Positions 52,473 through 60,494 of a DNA stretch of 64,000 nucleotides are shown here, in pieces. The translations under genes were made by a program, and so were the position numbers. The notes beneath the pieces are model-generated. The model had not been told where the DNA came from. It saw only the letters and a program-made list of their open reading frames with translations, and did not search any database. The DNA comes from Arcicella sp043769985. GTDB taxonomy: Bacteria > Bacteroidota > Bacteroidia > Cytophagales > Spirosomataceae. Location of the stretch: the NCBI GenBank assembly GCA_043769985.1, contig JAYVIV010000253.1:1-64000 (forward strand). The letters are read 5' to 3'. Every line of letters starts with the position of its first letter. Positions within the stretch are counted from its first letter, which is position 1.

Positions 52473-53743
52473 TTCTTCAAATTGCTTGCGGCTTGTCTAA
52501 TAATTTCCATTGCTTTAATCATGTCGGGGCTTTCGGCACTTGGCAATGATGAAACTTCCTTTTCGAGTTTGGCTAATTCCTTTTTCTCAACAGTAGTCAA
52601 TTTTTCTTTTCGTAATAGTATTTTTCTACGAGCCAAATCTTTGCTGACATCAGTATTTCGTGTACTAATTTCAAATAAATCACTGGAAAGAATTTGGTCA
52701 ATTCGCCAATTTTTGACAGAAATGGGGTCGTTTTCTACAACCACTTGATTGCCTTTTCTTTTCAAAACAATCACATTCGCATCCGTAGCCGACTGTACGA
52801 TAAGCGGACTGTGGGCAGTAACAATAAACTGGGTTTTGGGGAATTTTTCAGTCAGATAATGAATAATTTTTTGTTGCCATTGTGGGTGCATATGTAGGTC
52901 AATTTCATCCACGAACACTACGGCGGGTTGTTCCAAAGGATTTTTACTTCGTGGAGCTGTCAAAAACATTTTCACCGCCAAGTCCACCATCCAAGCCGTG
53001 ATGGTACGATAGCCCAAACTCATATCACTGAATTTTACCCAACCATACGGCGTTAGAAACTCTAAGCGAGTGCTTCTTCCTTGCGTAGAAATTCGTAAAT
53101 CATCCACCTCGGGCAAGATACTCAAAAGCATTTGTTTTAAAATTAACAATTCAGATTCAGATTTTGCATTTTTCTTAGTTTTGGCAAAATGGTCAGCATC
53201 CAAAAAATACCTTTCAACGTCAATTAACTTAGCATCTTCTTCAATGAGATTACCTTTGTCTTTTATATTTTCTTCAAAAAAAGGAGTTCCTTTATCGCCT
53301 ATACGGTTGGCACTATATCCAAAAAAATTAATGTTTTGTTCAAAAAGTATATCCAAAACATTTTCTGCTTCAAGTTCCAAATCCATTAACTTTTGTTTCA
53401 AATGGTCGAACTTGTAAGAAGAATCGTTTTTATTAGGAAATATCAAATATTCTGAACGATGTTTTTCGGTACTTTCATAATTTAAAATAATACTCGATGA
53501 ATCGGTTACACTCAATAACTCAATAAAGGATTTTTCATTATTTCTGTAAACTCTTTGACTCGCCATCAAAATACTTTTCAAAATCGTAGTTTTCCCCGTC
53601 CCATTATCTCCCAATAAAACAGTCCAACGGTGTAATCGGTTGTTTTCATCGGTAAATTTCAAGATTTGTTTTTCCTTAAAACATTTCACTTGCTCAATTT
53701 CGAGCGAGGCAATGTAAGGGAATTTTGTTAATTTGAGGAACAT
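52469..53743 (-). CDS. AAA ATPase, Septu PtuA-like
   Basis: A 424-residue ATPase of the AAA_21/SMC-like type. Walker A is GDNGTGKT (45-52), a signature-like MSLGYRTITAWMVDLAVKMF (about 238-257), Walker B VVFVDEIDLHMHPQWQQK (about 275-292) and the switch His in VTAHSPLIVQSA (about 302-313). A charged helical tail (LLRKEKLTTVEKKELAKLEK) forms a possible coiled coil. Together with the HNH gene it forms a two-gene unit like Septu (PtuA-PtuB), which protects against phages by ATPase-gated nuclease activity. No retron RNA or reverse transcriptase is seen nearby. Confidence 0.82.
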   Translation of the reverse strand: MFLKLTKFPYIASLEIEQVKCFKEKQILKFTDENNRLHRWTVLLGDNGTGKTTILKSILMASQRVYRNNEKSFIELLSVTDSSSIILNYESTEKHRSEYLIFPNKNDSSYKFDHLKQKLMDLELEAENVLDILFEQNINFFGYSANRIGDKGTPFFEENIKDKGNLIEEDAKLIDVERYFLDADHFAKTKKNAKSESELLILKQMLLSILPEVDDLRISTQGRSTRLEFLTPYGWVKFSDMSLGYRTITAWMVDLAVKMFLTAPRSKNPLEQPAVVFVDEIDLHMHPQWQQKIIHYLTEKFPKTQFIVTAHSPLIVQSATDANVIVLKRKGNQVVVENDPISVKNWRIDQILSSDLFEISTRNTDVSKDLARRKILLRKEKLTTVEKKELAKLEKEVSSLPSAESPDMIKAMEIIRQAASNLKK

Positions 53744-53778
53744 ATTTTCTCTTTTTAATCAGTATTACTTTTCAATTA

Positions 53779-53786
53779 CAAAAATA
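53779..53786 (-). promoter_or_regulatory. Possible -7 element of the Septu-like operon
   Basis: Read on the minus strand this is TATTTTTG, an exact match to TAnnTTTG, 36 bp before the ATPase start codon. No TTTG at the right -33 spacing is present (the region reads T-rich), so this is tentative. Confidence 0.3.
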
Positions 53787-53811
53787 CGGTTTTTATCTAA
53801 AAAAACTACTC

Positions 53812-54834
53812 TCATTTCCCTCCCCCAACAATCGTCCGAATATCCACATGATGCTTGAAAGTATCTTTAAAATTATCAGCATCCCAAGCAATATTTTCTA
53901 AGATGATAAGGCTCGTTTTGGTTGCTGGATAATAGAAATTCATAGAAGCAAAACCCGTTGCATAGCCACTATGACCAATTTCTAAGGTTTTTCCCTTATG
54001 GTCAATTTGTAAACCATAACCATAATCGACCTCTCCAAAAATAAAATGATTTCTATGGGAAGAGGCAGTCGTCATCATATCGTAGTTTTTCTTGCTCAAT
54101 AATTTCCCTCCGTGCAGATTTTTGTTCCATAAAAGTAAATCTCCAGCCGTGGAAATCATGCCTCCTGATGGTATTCCGAGGTCTTTAAACAAGTTTTCAA
54201 CTACCTTTATTTTACCCGTAGAATCTTCTGTATAACTTTTCACCAACGATTTATGCTGATTCAATTTTGGACTCATCGAATGTTTCATCTTACAAATTTT
54301 GAATATTTCATTCGTAAGCGTAGCGTAAGATTTCTTGGTAACATTCTCCGCAATTTTAGCCAATAATTCATAGCCAATATTGGAATAAGAGAAATCAGCT
54401 GAAGGCTTAAATTTCAAGGGTTTATCCCAATCCATAACGCCCGAAGTATGATTTAATAATTGATGAACCGTAATAGAATCTAACCAAGTTTGAGGCATAT
54501 TTGGCAGATACTTTTTCACAGGAACATGAAGGTCAATACGCCCTTTATCAACTTCTCGAAGTACCACAACTGCCGTCATTTGTTTGCTGATTGAACCTAT
54601 AACAAATTGATTATCAATGACTAATGGGGTTTTGTTCTCCAAATTAGAAAAACCTTTTACTTTTGAATAAGTGATTTTATCCTTTTCAGAAACTAAGATA
54701 ATTCCATTGAAAAAACGCTTAGTAGTTACCTTAATTAAGGAGTCAATTCTTGAGGCAAATTTTGCTTGGGAGAATGCTTTTTGGTTGAAAAGAAGAATTA
54801 GAAATAATAGTGGGATATAGGTTTTTTTGAGCAT
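53812..54834 (-). CDS. Serine hydrolase, class C beta-lactamase/DD-peptidase family
   Basis: A 340-residue secreted protein with a signal peptide ending near AFSQ (about 23). It has the penicillin-recognising motifs: SISK (S-x-x-K, about 81-84), YSN (about 150) and HSG (about 279, in place of KTG), with LLNHTSG and GGMISTAGDLLLW as in the beta-lactamase-like AmpH/EstB group. Activity as an esterase or peptidoglycan DD-peptidase is more likely than resistance. It stands 68 bp upstream of the Septu-like pair on the same strand. Confidence 0.9.
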   Translation of the reverse strand: MLKKTYIPLLFLILLFNQKAFSQAKFASRIDSLIKVTTKRFFNGIILVSEKDKITYSKVKGFSNLENKTPLVIDNQFVIGSISKQMTAVVVLREVDKGRIDLHVPVKKYLPNMPQTWLDSITVHQLLNHTSGVMDWDKPLKFKPSADFSYSNIGYELLAKIAENVTKKSYATLTNEIFKICKMKHSMSPKLNQHKSLVKSYTEDSTGKIKVVENLFKDLGIPSGGMISTAGDLLLWNKNLHGGKLLSKKNYDMMTTASSHRNHFIFGEVDYGYGLQIDHKGKTLEIGHSGYATGFASMNFYYPATKTSLIILENIAWDADNFKDTFKHHVDIRTIVGGGK

Positions 54835-54915
54835 TGGGTTTAAGATTGATTGTCTTGGTTTTTAGTCACTCATCAAAGGCAAGCGACTGAAAATCTCACT
54901 GAAATAATATTCATT

Positions 54916-55521
54916 CTACTTAACCATAATCCCCTTTTTAATCTCCACCCTATCGGGTAAAATCATGGCGGAAGGGTATAAATCTTTAATATCTGAATAA
55001 TATCTTTCGGCATCCATTCTATTCAAGAAATCACCAATTTTCACTTTATAAATTGGTTGCTGATAACTCAAATAAGGGAAAATTTCTGGGTATTTTTGAT
55101 ACGTATAAATCTTGGCATCGTCAGCGGCTTTACGGTCGTTTCCCACGTAGATTTGAATACGAAATCCATTGGTAAATTTCACACTTTTATTCCGCATCGC
55201 AATCGTATCAAGAATAGCATCCAACTTCTTATTCACATGAAGCGGAGCATCTGAATTAGCAGGTTTTGAAGGCTGAATTGTCTGTGAATCATAGGATTGC
55301 GTATTTGATTCATTAGCTAATTTAAACTTCGGACGATAGATTGACAGGTCTTCTTCGTAAACCTTTTCGTTCTTTTTTGAGGGAGATTGCGAGGTAGTCG
55401 AACCACCCGAAGTAGTCGTTGTATTCGAACCATTTCCATCGCCTTTTATGACAGTTGTTGAGACACAAGCACTGGCAAAAAGCCATAAAATCAGTAAAAT
55501 GAAAGGATTATATTTTTTCAT
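54916..55521 (-). CDS. SPOR-domain lipoprotein
   Basis: A 201-residue lipoprotein: lipobox ASAC (Cys about 19), a Ser/Thr/Asn-rich flexible linker (about 30-50) and a C-terminal SPOR domain (about 117-195; FRIQIYVGNDRKAADDAK, YKVKIGDFLNRMDAERYYSD). SPOR domains bind denuded peptidoglycan, often at the septum. Likely anchored to the outer membrane facing the periplasm. Single gene. Confidence 0.88.
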   Translation of the reverse strand: MKKYNPFILLILWLFASACVSTTVIKGDGNGSNTTTTSGGSTTSQSPSKKNEKVYEEDLSIYRPKFKLANESNTQSYDSQTIQPSKPANSDAPLHVNKKLDAILDTIAMRNKSVKFTNGFRIQIYVGNDRKAADDAKIYTYQKYPEIFPYLSYQQPIYKVKIGDFLNRMDAERYYSDIKDLYPSAMILPDRVEIKKGIMVK

Positions 55522-55754
55522 AACATATATTTAGTTATTGGTTATCAGTTAATGGTTATTGGCTTCATTTGACTTACAAGTAACAATTTACCAATAACTA
55601 ATAACTATTCATCAAAGATACAATTTTTGTTAAATACTTGAAATACCCTTTGCTAATTGTAACTTTGCAATTATGAATTTAGTGATTTTTGAGTTGTGAT
55701 TTAGTGATTATTTTCGTCCAAAAATCACAATTCACTAATTCACAAATAAAAAAT

Positions 55755-56771
55755 ATGACCATAAAACAAAACGTTTCCCTAAAACCCTATAATACATTCG
55801 GATTAGAAGCTACGGCTCGTTTTTTCGTAGAAATTAATTCCGTAGAAGAACTTAGAACTATTCTTCAAAATCCTGATTATCAGTCGATTGATAAACTATT
55901 TTTGGGTGGAGGAAGTAATATTTTATTGACAAAAAACTACGATGGATTAGTCATAAAAATTAATCTGAAAGGTATTCATAAAGTTTTTGAAGATGATGTT
56001 CACACACACATACAAGCGGGTGCAGGCGAAGTTTGGCACGATTTAGTGATGTATTGTGTTGAAAATCAATTCGCTGGCATGGAAAACCTTTCGCTCATTC
56101 CAGGAACGGTTGGAGCGGCACCCATGCAAAATATTGGGGCGTATGGCGTTGAAATAAAAGATATCTTTGAGGAATTACAGGCGTTAAATCTGGAAACCTT
56201 TGAAATTGAGACTTTCAAATTATCAGATTGTCATTTTGGCTATCGTGAAAGCGTTTTCAAGCATCAATTTAAAGGAAAATATGTTATCACTTCGGTAACT
56301 TTCAAATTAAATAAAGTACCCGTTTATAAAGTTGCTTATGGCGATATTCAGAAAACGTTGGAAGAAATGAACGTTAAATCATTAACTATCAAAGCCGTGA
56401 GTGATGCCGTTATCAGTATCAGAAAAAGCAAATTGCCCAACCCAGCCGAAATTGGAAATTCAGGAAGTTTCTTCAAAAATCCAGAGATTCCGAAGGTGCA
56501 ATACGAGAATTTGAAAGCACAATTTGACAATATTCCAAGTTATCCAATTAATGAAACAATCGTCAAAGTTCCCGCAGGTTGGCTCATCGAACAGGCAGGT
56601 TGGAAAGGATTTAGAGACGGACAAATAGGCGTTCACGCTCGCCAAGCCTTGGTTTTAGTCAATTATGGCGGAGGAACTGGCGAACAAATCAAGGAATTAT
56701 CAGCAAAAGTACAGGCTTCTGTGTTGGAGAAATTTGGTATTTTATTGAGTACGGAGGTTAATTTTATTTAA
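55755..56771 (+). CDS. murB: UDP-N-acetylmuramate dehydrogenase
   Basis: A 338-residue FAD enzyme that reduces UDP-GlcNAc-enolpyruvate to UDP-MurNAc in peptidoglycan synthesis. Motifs: SLKPYNTFGLEATARFF at the start, FLGGGSNILL (FAD-binding), NLSLIPGTVGAAPMQNIGAY, the catalytic GNSGSFFKNP (Ser about 236) and the final LSTEVNFI with the conserved Glu. Length matches type I MurB (E. coli 342 aa). ATG 55755 chosen because the family homology starts there; upstream in-frame codons have no support. Confidence 0.96.
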   Translation: MTIKQNVSLKPYNTFGLEATARFFVEINSVEELRTILQNPDYQSIDKLFLGGGSNILLTKNYDGLVIKINLKGIHKVFEDDVHTHIQAGAGEVWHDLVMYCVENQFAGMENLSLIPGTVGAAPMQNIGAYGVEIKDIFEELQALNLETFEIETFKLSDCHFGYRESVFKHQFKGKYVITSVTFKLNKVPVYKVAYGDIQKTLEEMNVKSLTIKAVSDAVISIRKSKLPNPAEIGNSGSFFKNPEIPKVQYENLKAQFDNIPSYPINETIVKVPAGWLIEQAGWKGFRDGQIGVHARQALVLVNYGGGTGEQIKELSAKVQASVLEKFGILLSTEVNFI

Positions 56772-56803
56772 ATTGCAAAAATTCATCATTTGAAATATAT
56801 TCC

Positions 56804-58180
56804 ATGAAAATAGAATTTAACAATGTCGGACTGTTAAAATACGCTGAGATAGATTTATCGAAGGATTTAATAGTTCTGACAGGCCCTAATAATACAGGAA
56901 AAACGTATGCTGCTTATTCCGTATATGGTCTTTATAAATTTAATCAACTTGACTCTTTTAATGGTGGCATTGCATACAATATTTCCGATTCTGAACAATG
57001 GATTAGTTCACTGAAAGAATATGGTAGTTATTCATTAAATTTATTAGATTTATTTAAAAATATAAAACCTCAAATTGAGACACAAAATCAAATATTGATT
57101 AAAAATGAATTAAGTAATATTTTTGACGCTGACAATTCTTTGTTTGAGAAAAGTGATATTACTCTACATATTGAAGAAAATAAAGCCCTTTCAAATTTAT
57201 TCCAACTTCCAATAATTAGAGTTTTTACTTCTGGGAAAATAAGTATTCATTTTACTAAGAAAGTAGATGATGAATATTTGAACATTTTTTTGGTAGAAGA
57301 AGGAAGCAAAGAGCCAAATGTTGAAAAAAATGATGCTTTCATTAAATCAATGTTAGAAGAAATAATTTCCCAAATAATTTGTAAGTCAATTTTCAATAAA
57401 GTCTTTATTGCACCAGCTGAAAGAGCGGCTATCAATATTTTTAGCCGTCAACTATCTTTTAAACGAAATCTAATGGTTGATACATTATTAGAATTTAAGG
57501 ATAAAAGAAAATTAGATGATATTTTTAGTAAAGCCCAACGTTATCCTTTACCAATAAGAGATAGTTTGGAAATAGCTGAAGATGTTTTTGAATTGCAAAA
57601 AAATAAAAGTGAATACGCATTTTTGGCAGATAAAATTGAAGAAGATTTATTAAAAGGAAAAATTAAAATTTCAAAAGAAGGGTCAGTGCAATTTAATCCA
57701 TTTGGATCAAAAGTTAAGAATCTTGAAATTCACTTGACAGCTTCAATTGTTAAATCTCTCTCTAATTTAGTTTTTTACTTCCGACATTTGGCAAAAAAAG
57801 GAGATTTTATAATTATAGATGAACCAGAGTTAAACCTTCATCCTGATAATCAAAGAAAAATTGCTCGGTTAATTGGTGAATTTGTAAATCACGGTTTTAA
57901 AGTGATGATTAGCACACATAGTGATTACATTATTCGTGAAATCAATAATCTCATTATGTTAAAAGTGGGAAGTGAACAGGCAAACAATTTAGCTATTAAG
58001 TATGGTTACGAACCAGTTCAACTTATTGACCACCAAAGAGTTGGGGCTTATCTTTTTCATAAAAATAAAAATGTGTCTATTGATGTAACAGAAACAGGTT
58101 TTGAAGTAGATACAATCAATGAAGAAATTAATAATTTGAATAATGCTGCCGAAGAAATTTATTTTACACTATTTGACTAA
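56804..58180 (+). CDS. AAA/ABC-type ATPase of duplicated two-gene module (copy 2)
   Basis: A 458-residue paralogue of the ATPase at 26818. Walker A is GPNNTGKT (27-34), Walker B IIIDEPELNLHPDNQ (about 334-348), switch His in ISTHSDYIIRE (about 367-377). Shared blocks include AQRYPLPIRDSLEIAED, LLKGKIKISKEGSVQF and, near the C-terminus, VGAYLF and GFEVDTINEEI. An ERAAINIFSRQLS segment (about 206-218) matches ERNSIYTFSNELS of copy 1. It begins 33 bp after murB and ends 2 bp before its partner, so it is expressed with it and perhaps from the murB promoter. It is more A/T-rich than murB and kdsA on either side. Confidence 0.85.
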   Translation: MKIEFNNVGLLKYAEIDLSKDLIVLTGPNNTGKTYAAYSVYGLYKFNQLDSFNGGIAYNISDSEQWISSLKEYGSYSLNLLDLFKNIKPQIETQNQILIKNELSNIFDADNSLFEKSDITLHIEENKALSNLFQLPIIRVFTSGKISIHFTKKVDDEYLNIFLVEEGSKEPNVEKNDAFIKSMLEEIISQIICKSIFNKVFIAPAERAAINIFSRQLSFKRNLMVDTLLEFKDKRKLDDIFSKAQRYPLPIRDSLEIAEDVFELQKNKSEYAFLADKIEEDLLKGKIKISKEGSVQFNPFGSKVKNLEIHLTASIVKSLSNLVFYFRHLAKKGDFIIIDEPELNLHPDNQRKIARLIGEFVNHGFKVMISTHSDYIIREINNLIMLKVGSEQANNLAIKYGYEPVQLIDHQRVGAYLFHKNKNVSIDVTETGFEVDTINEEINNLNNAAEEIYFTLFD

Positions 58181-58182
58181 CC

Positions 58183-58737
58183 ATGAATTCAAAACATATT
58201 TTACAGCATATCGATGAAATTATTTTCTCTGGATATAAAGAAAATATTGCGGGCAATACTTTTACGCTGAAAGAAAAGAACAAAGGTGCTAAGTGCAATA
58301 AAGGAATTATCCAAAAAAGTGAACAAGCCTTGGTTTATAAGTTTGATGAACCCGTAAAAAAAATAGATGACATTTTACCATTCCTTAACAATGTAGAAGG
58401 GGTTAAGGCGATGTGCGATTATGTCATCTTTTATTTCAAAGAAGATAAACTATTCGTTTTCCTTTGCAATCTTAAATCAGGAAATAGACATAATTGTACA
58501 GACCAATGGGAAGCAGGAAAAATATTTTGCGAATTTATATTAAAAACGATACTACGTGCTTCAAAAATTTCTTTTGAAATAAAATATAGAAGGATACTCT
58601 TTTCATCAACGGCACTTTATAAAACAGTGGGCAAACCTCCTAAAACTTCCGAGTCAGAATCTGAGAAAAAAGTCAAAAATTATATATCAAATGAATCAAG
58701 AACAGGATTCTGTGATTTAGACGCTATCTGTCATTAA
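58183..58737 (+). CDS. Small partner of the ATPase (copy 2)
   Basis: A 184-residue homologue of the protein at 28196. Aligned blocks are VYKFDEPVKK, VEGVKAMCDYVIFYFKEDK, FVFLCNLKSGNRH and FCEFILKTILRASKISFEI. The putative nuclease Asp in CDY is kept, but the E-x-K of copy 1 (IELKHG) is C-N-L-K-S-G here, so the acidic residue is replaced by Asn. If the family is a PD-(D/E)XK nuclease this copy may be catalytically weak or use another acid. It stops 7 bp before kdsA. Confidence 0.72.
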   Translation: MNSKHILQHIDEIIFSGYKENIAGNTFTLKEKNKGAKCNKGIIQKSEQALVYKFDEPVKKIDDILPFLNNVEGVKAMCDYVIFYFKEDKLFVFLCNLKSGNRHNCTDQWEAGKIFCEFILKTILRASKISFEIKYRRILFSSTALYKTVGKPPKTSESESEKKVKNYISNESRTGFCDLDAICH

Positions 58738-58744
58738 TTAAAAT

Positions 58745-59554
58745 ATGAATATCCCAAAACTAAAAAACACAGACAAAAATAATTTCTTCCTCATGGCAGG
58801 AAGTTGTGCGATTGAAAACCGTGATTTGGCTTTTGAAATTGCTGAAAAAATTAAAGGTATTACCGACCAATTCGGGATTCCCTTCATTTTCAAAGGCTCA
58901 TACCGCAAAGCTAATCGTACTAAATTAGACTCTTTTACGGGTATCGGAGACATCACTGCTTTAGAAATTTTGAAGGAAGTTGGCGAATATTACGACCTTC
59001 CAACGGTTACGGATATTCACGAATCGCAAGAAGCCGCAATGGCCGCAAAATACGTTGATGTTTTGCAAATTCCTGCCTTTCTGTGTCGTCAGACGGATTT
59101 ATTGGCGGCAGCGGCAGTAACTGGCAAAGCCGTAAATATCAAAAAAGGACAATTTATGTCGGGCGTTTCGATGAAATTTGCCGTTGAAAAAGTCTTGCAT
59201 GAAAACCCATCGGCACAAGTATTTCTGACCGACCGAGGAAACTCGTTTGGTTACGGAGATTTGGTGGTTGACTACAGAAACATTCCCGAAATGCAAGCTC
59301 ATGGCGTTCCCGTTGTGATGGACTGCACGCACTCGCTACAACGCCCCAACCAAAGCACGGGCGTAACGGGTGGAAATCCTCAAATGATTGAAACGATTGC
59401 AAAAGCAGCGATTGCCGTTGGGGCAGAGGGTTTGTTCATCGAAACGCATCCAAATCCATCAATTGCCAAGTCGGACGGAGCAAATATGTTGCCTCTTGAC
59501 CAATTGGAAAGGCTTTTGGAGAAATTGGTGAGAGTTCGTCAAGCAATAGTTTAG
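58745..59554 (+). CDS. kdsA: 3-deoxy-8-phosphooctulonate (KDO8P) synthase
   Basis: A 269-residue TIM-barrel enzyme condensing phosphoenolpyruvate with arabinose 5-phosphate, the committed step to KDO for lipopolysaccharide. Signatures: LMAGSCAIEN, FKGSYRKANRTKLDSFTGIG, VTDIHESQEA, LQIPAFLCRQTDLL, NIKKGQFMS, LTDRGNSFGYGDLVVD, VVMDCTHSLQRPN and FIETHPNPS. Length is typical. It follows the ATPase module after only 7 bp and may be co-transcribed with it. Confidence 0.97.
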   Translation: MNIPKLKNTDKNNFFLMAGSCAIENRDLAFEIAEKIKGITDQFGIPFIFKGSYRKANRTKLDSFTGIGDITALEILKEVGEYYDLPTVTDIHESQEAAMAAKYVDVLQIPAFLCRQTDLLAAAAVTGKAVNIKKGQFMSGVSMKFAVEKVLHENPSAQVFLTDRGNSFGYGDLVVDYRNIPEMQAHGVPVVMDCTHSLQRPNQSTGVTGGNPQMIETIAKAAIAVGAEGLFIETHPNPSIAKSDGANMLPLDQLERLLEKLVRVRQAIV

Positions 59555-59698
59555 TGATTGAGTAATGGTTATTAGTTAAGGGTTATTAGCCCATATTTTC
59601 AATTTTTTTCATTAATTTTGCATAAGAATCGGTTATTTGAAGATGATTTTGTGTAGAATTCAACTAATAACTAATTACTAATAACAGATAACTAAACA

Positions 59699-60277
59699 AT
59701 GATTTACCCAATAGTTGCCTACGGAGACCCCGTTTTAAGAAAAGTTACCATTGATATTGACAAATCTTACGATGTAAAAAAACTCTCGGAAGATATGTTC
59801 GAGACGATGTATAATGCCAAAGGCGTAGGCTTGGCAGCACCTCAGATTGGACTAAATTTAAGAATGTTTGTTGTGGATGGGCGTCCCTTTAATGAAGGCG
59901 AAGACATGAAAGAGCGTGACAAAGACCCGTCGTTAATTGACTTCAAAAAGGTTTTTATCAACGCTGAAATCTTGGAAGAAGACGGAGACGATTGGGGCTT
60001 TGAAGAAGGTTGTTTATCCATTCCTGACGTGCGTGAGGACATCTATCGTCCTGAATATCTGACGATTAAGTATTTTGATGAAAATTGGAATGAGTTTACC
60101 GAAGAGTACGAAGGACTCGCTGCCCGAATCATTCAACACGAATATGATCATGTGGACGGAATACTTTTTACGGACCATCTCAACCCCGTTAAAAAACGAA
60201 TGTTGAAAAATAAGTTGGCAAAAATCACAAAAGGCAAAGTGGATGTGGATTATAAAATGAAATTTCCAAAACTATAA
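59699..60277 (+). CDS. def: Peptide deformylase
   Basis: A 192-residue metalloenzyme that removes the N-formyl group from new proteins. All three motifs are present: GVGLAAPQ (42-49), EGCLS (103-107, metal Cys) and HEYDH (147-151, metal His pair and catalytic Glu). A 12-residue charged insertion (about 65-80, EGEDMKERDKD) is seen in Bacteroidota versions. The 144-bp upstream gap contains TAATAACTAAT-type repeats of no clear function. Confidence 0.97.
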   Translation: MIYPIVAYGDPVLRKVTIDIDKSYDVKKLSEDMFETMYNAKGVGLAAPQIGLNLRMFVVDGRPFNEGEDMKERDKDPSLIDFKKVFINAEILEEDGDDWGFEEGCLSIPDVREDIYRPEYLTIKYFDENWNEFTEEYEGLAARIIQHEYDHVDGILFTDHLNPVKKRMLKNKLAKITKGKVDVDYKMKFPKL

Positions 60278-60306
60278 ACACATAAATTCATCAGATTTTA
60301 AGAAAG

Positions 60307-60337
60307 TGGCAACTAAGAATTCTTGGTTGCCATTTTT
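60307..60337 (+). terminator. Terminator of def
   Basis: TGGCAACTAAGAA pairs with TTCTTGGTTGCCA (60307-60332, one G-T pair) and is followed by TTTTT. It lies 30 bp after the deformylase stop codon. Confidence 0.8.
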
Positions 60338-60494
60338 AATTATAAAGAATATTTGGTTCAAATATCTGATATAATTGAGGTGTTTAATATTAAGATATAT
60401 TTCAAAATTTAATATATTTTTGGAATGATTGTTGAATAATAATTTGTGTAAAAATCTGCAATCCAAAGTCTAAAATTTGAAATTCTCCTAACTC

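Noticed and set aside
51717..53743. Retron with Septu-type effector
   Set aside because: There is no reverse transcriptase gene and no msr/msd-like structured RNA next to the pair.
53744..53811. -33 promoter element before the Septu-like pair
   Set aside because: Only the -7 match is present; the upstream area is a plain T run on the coding strand.
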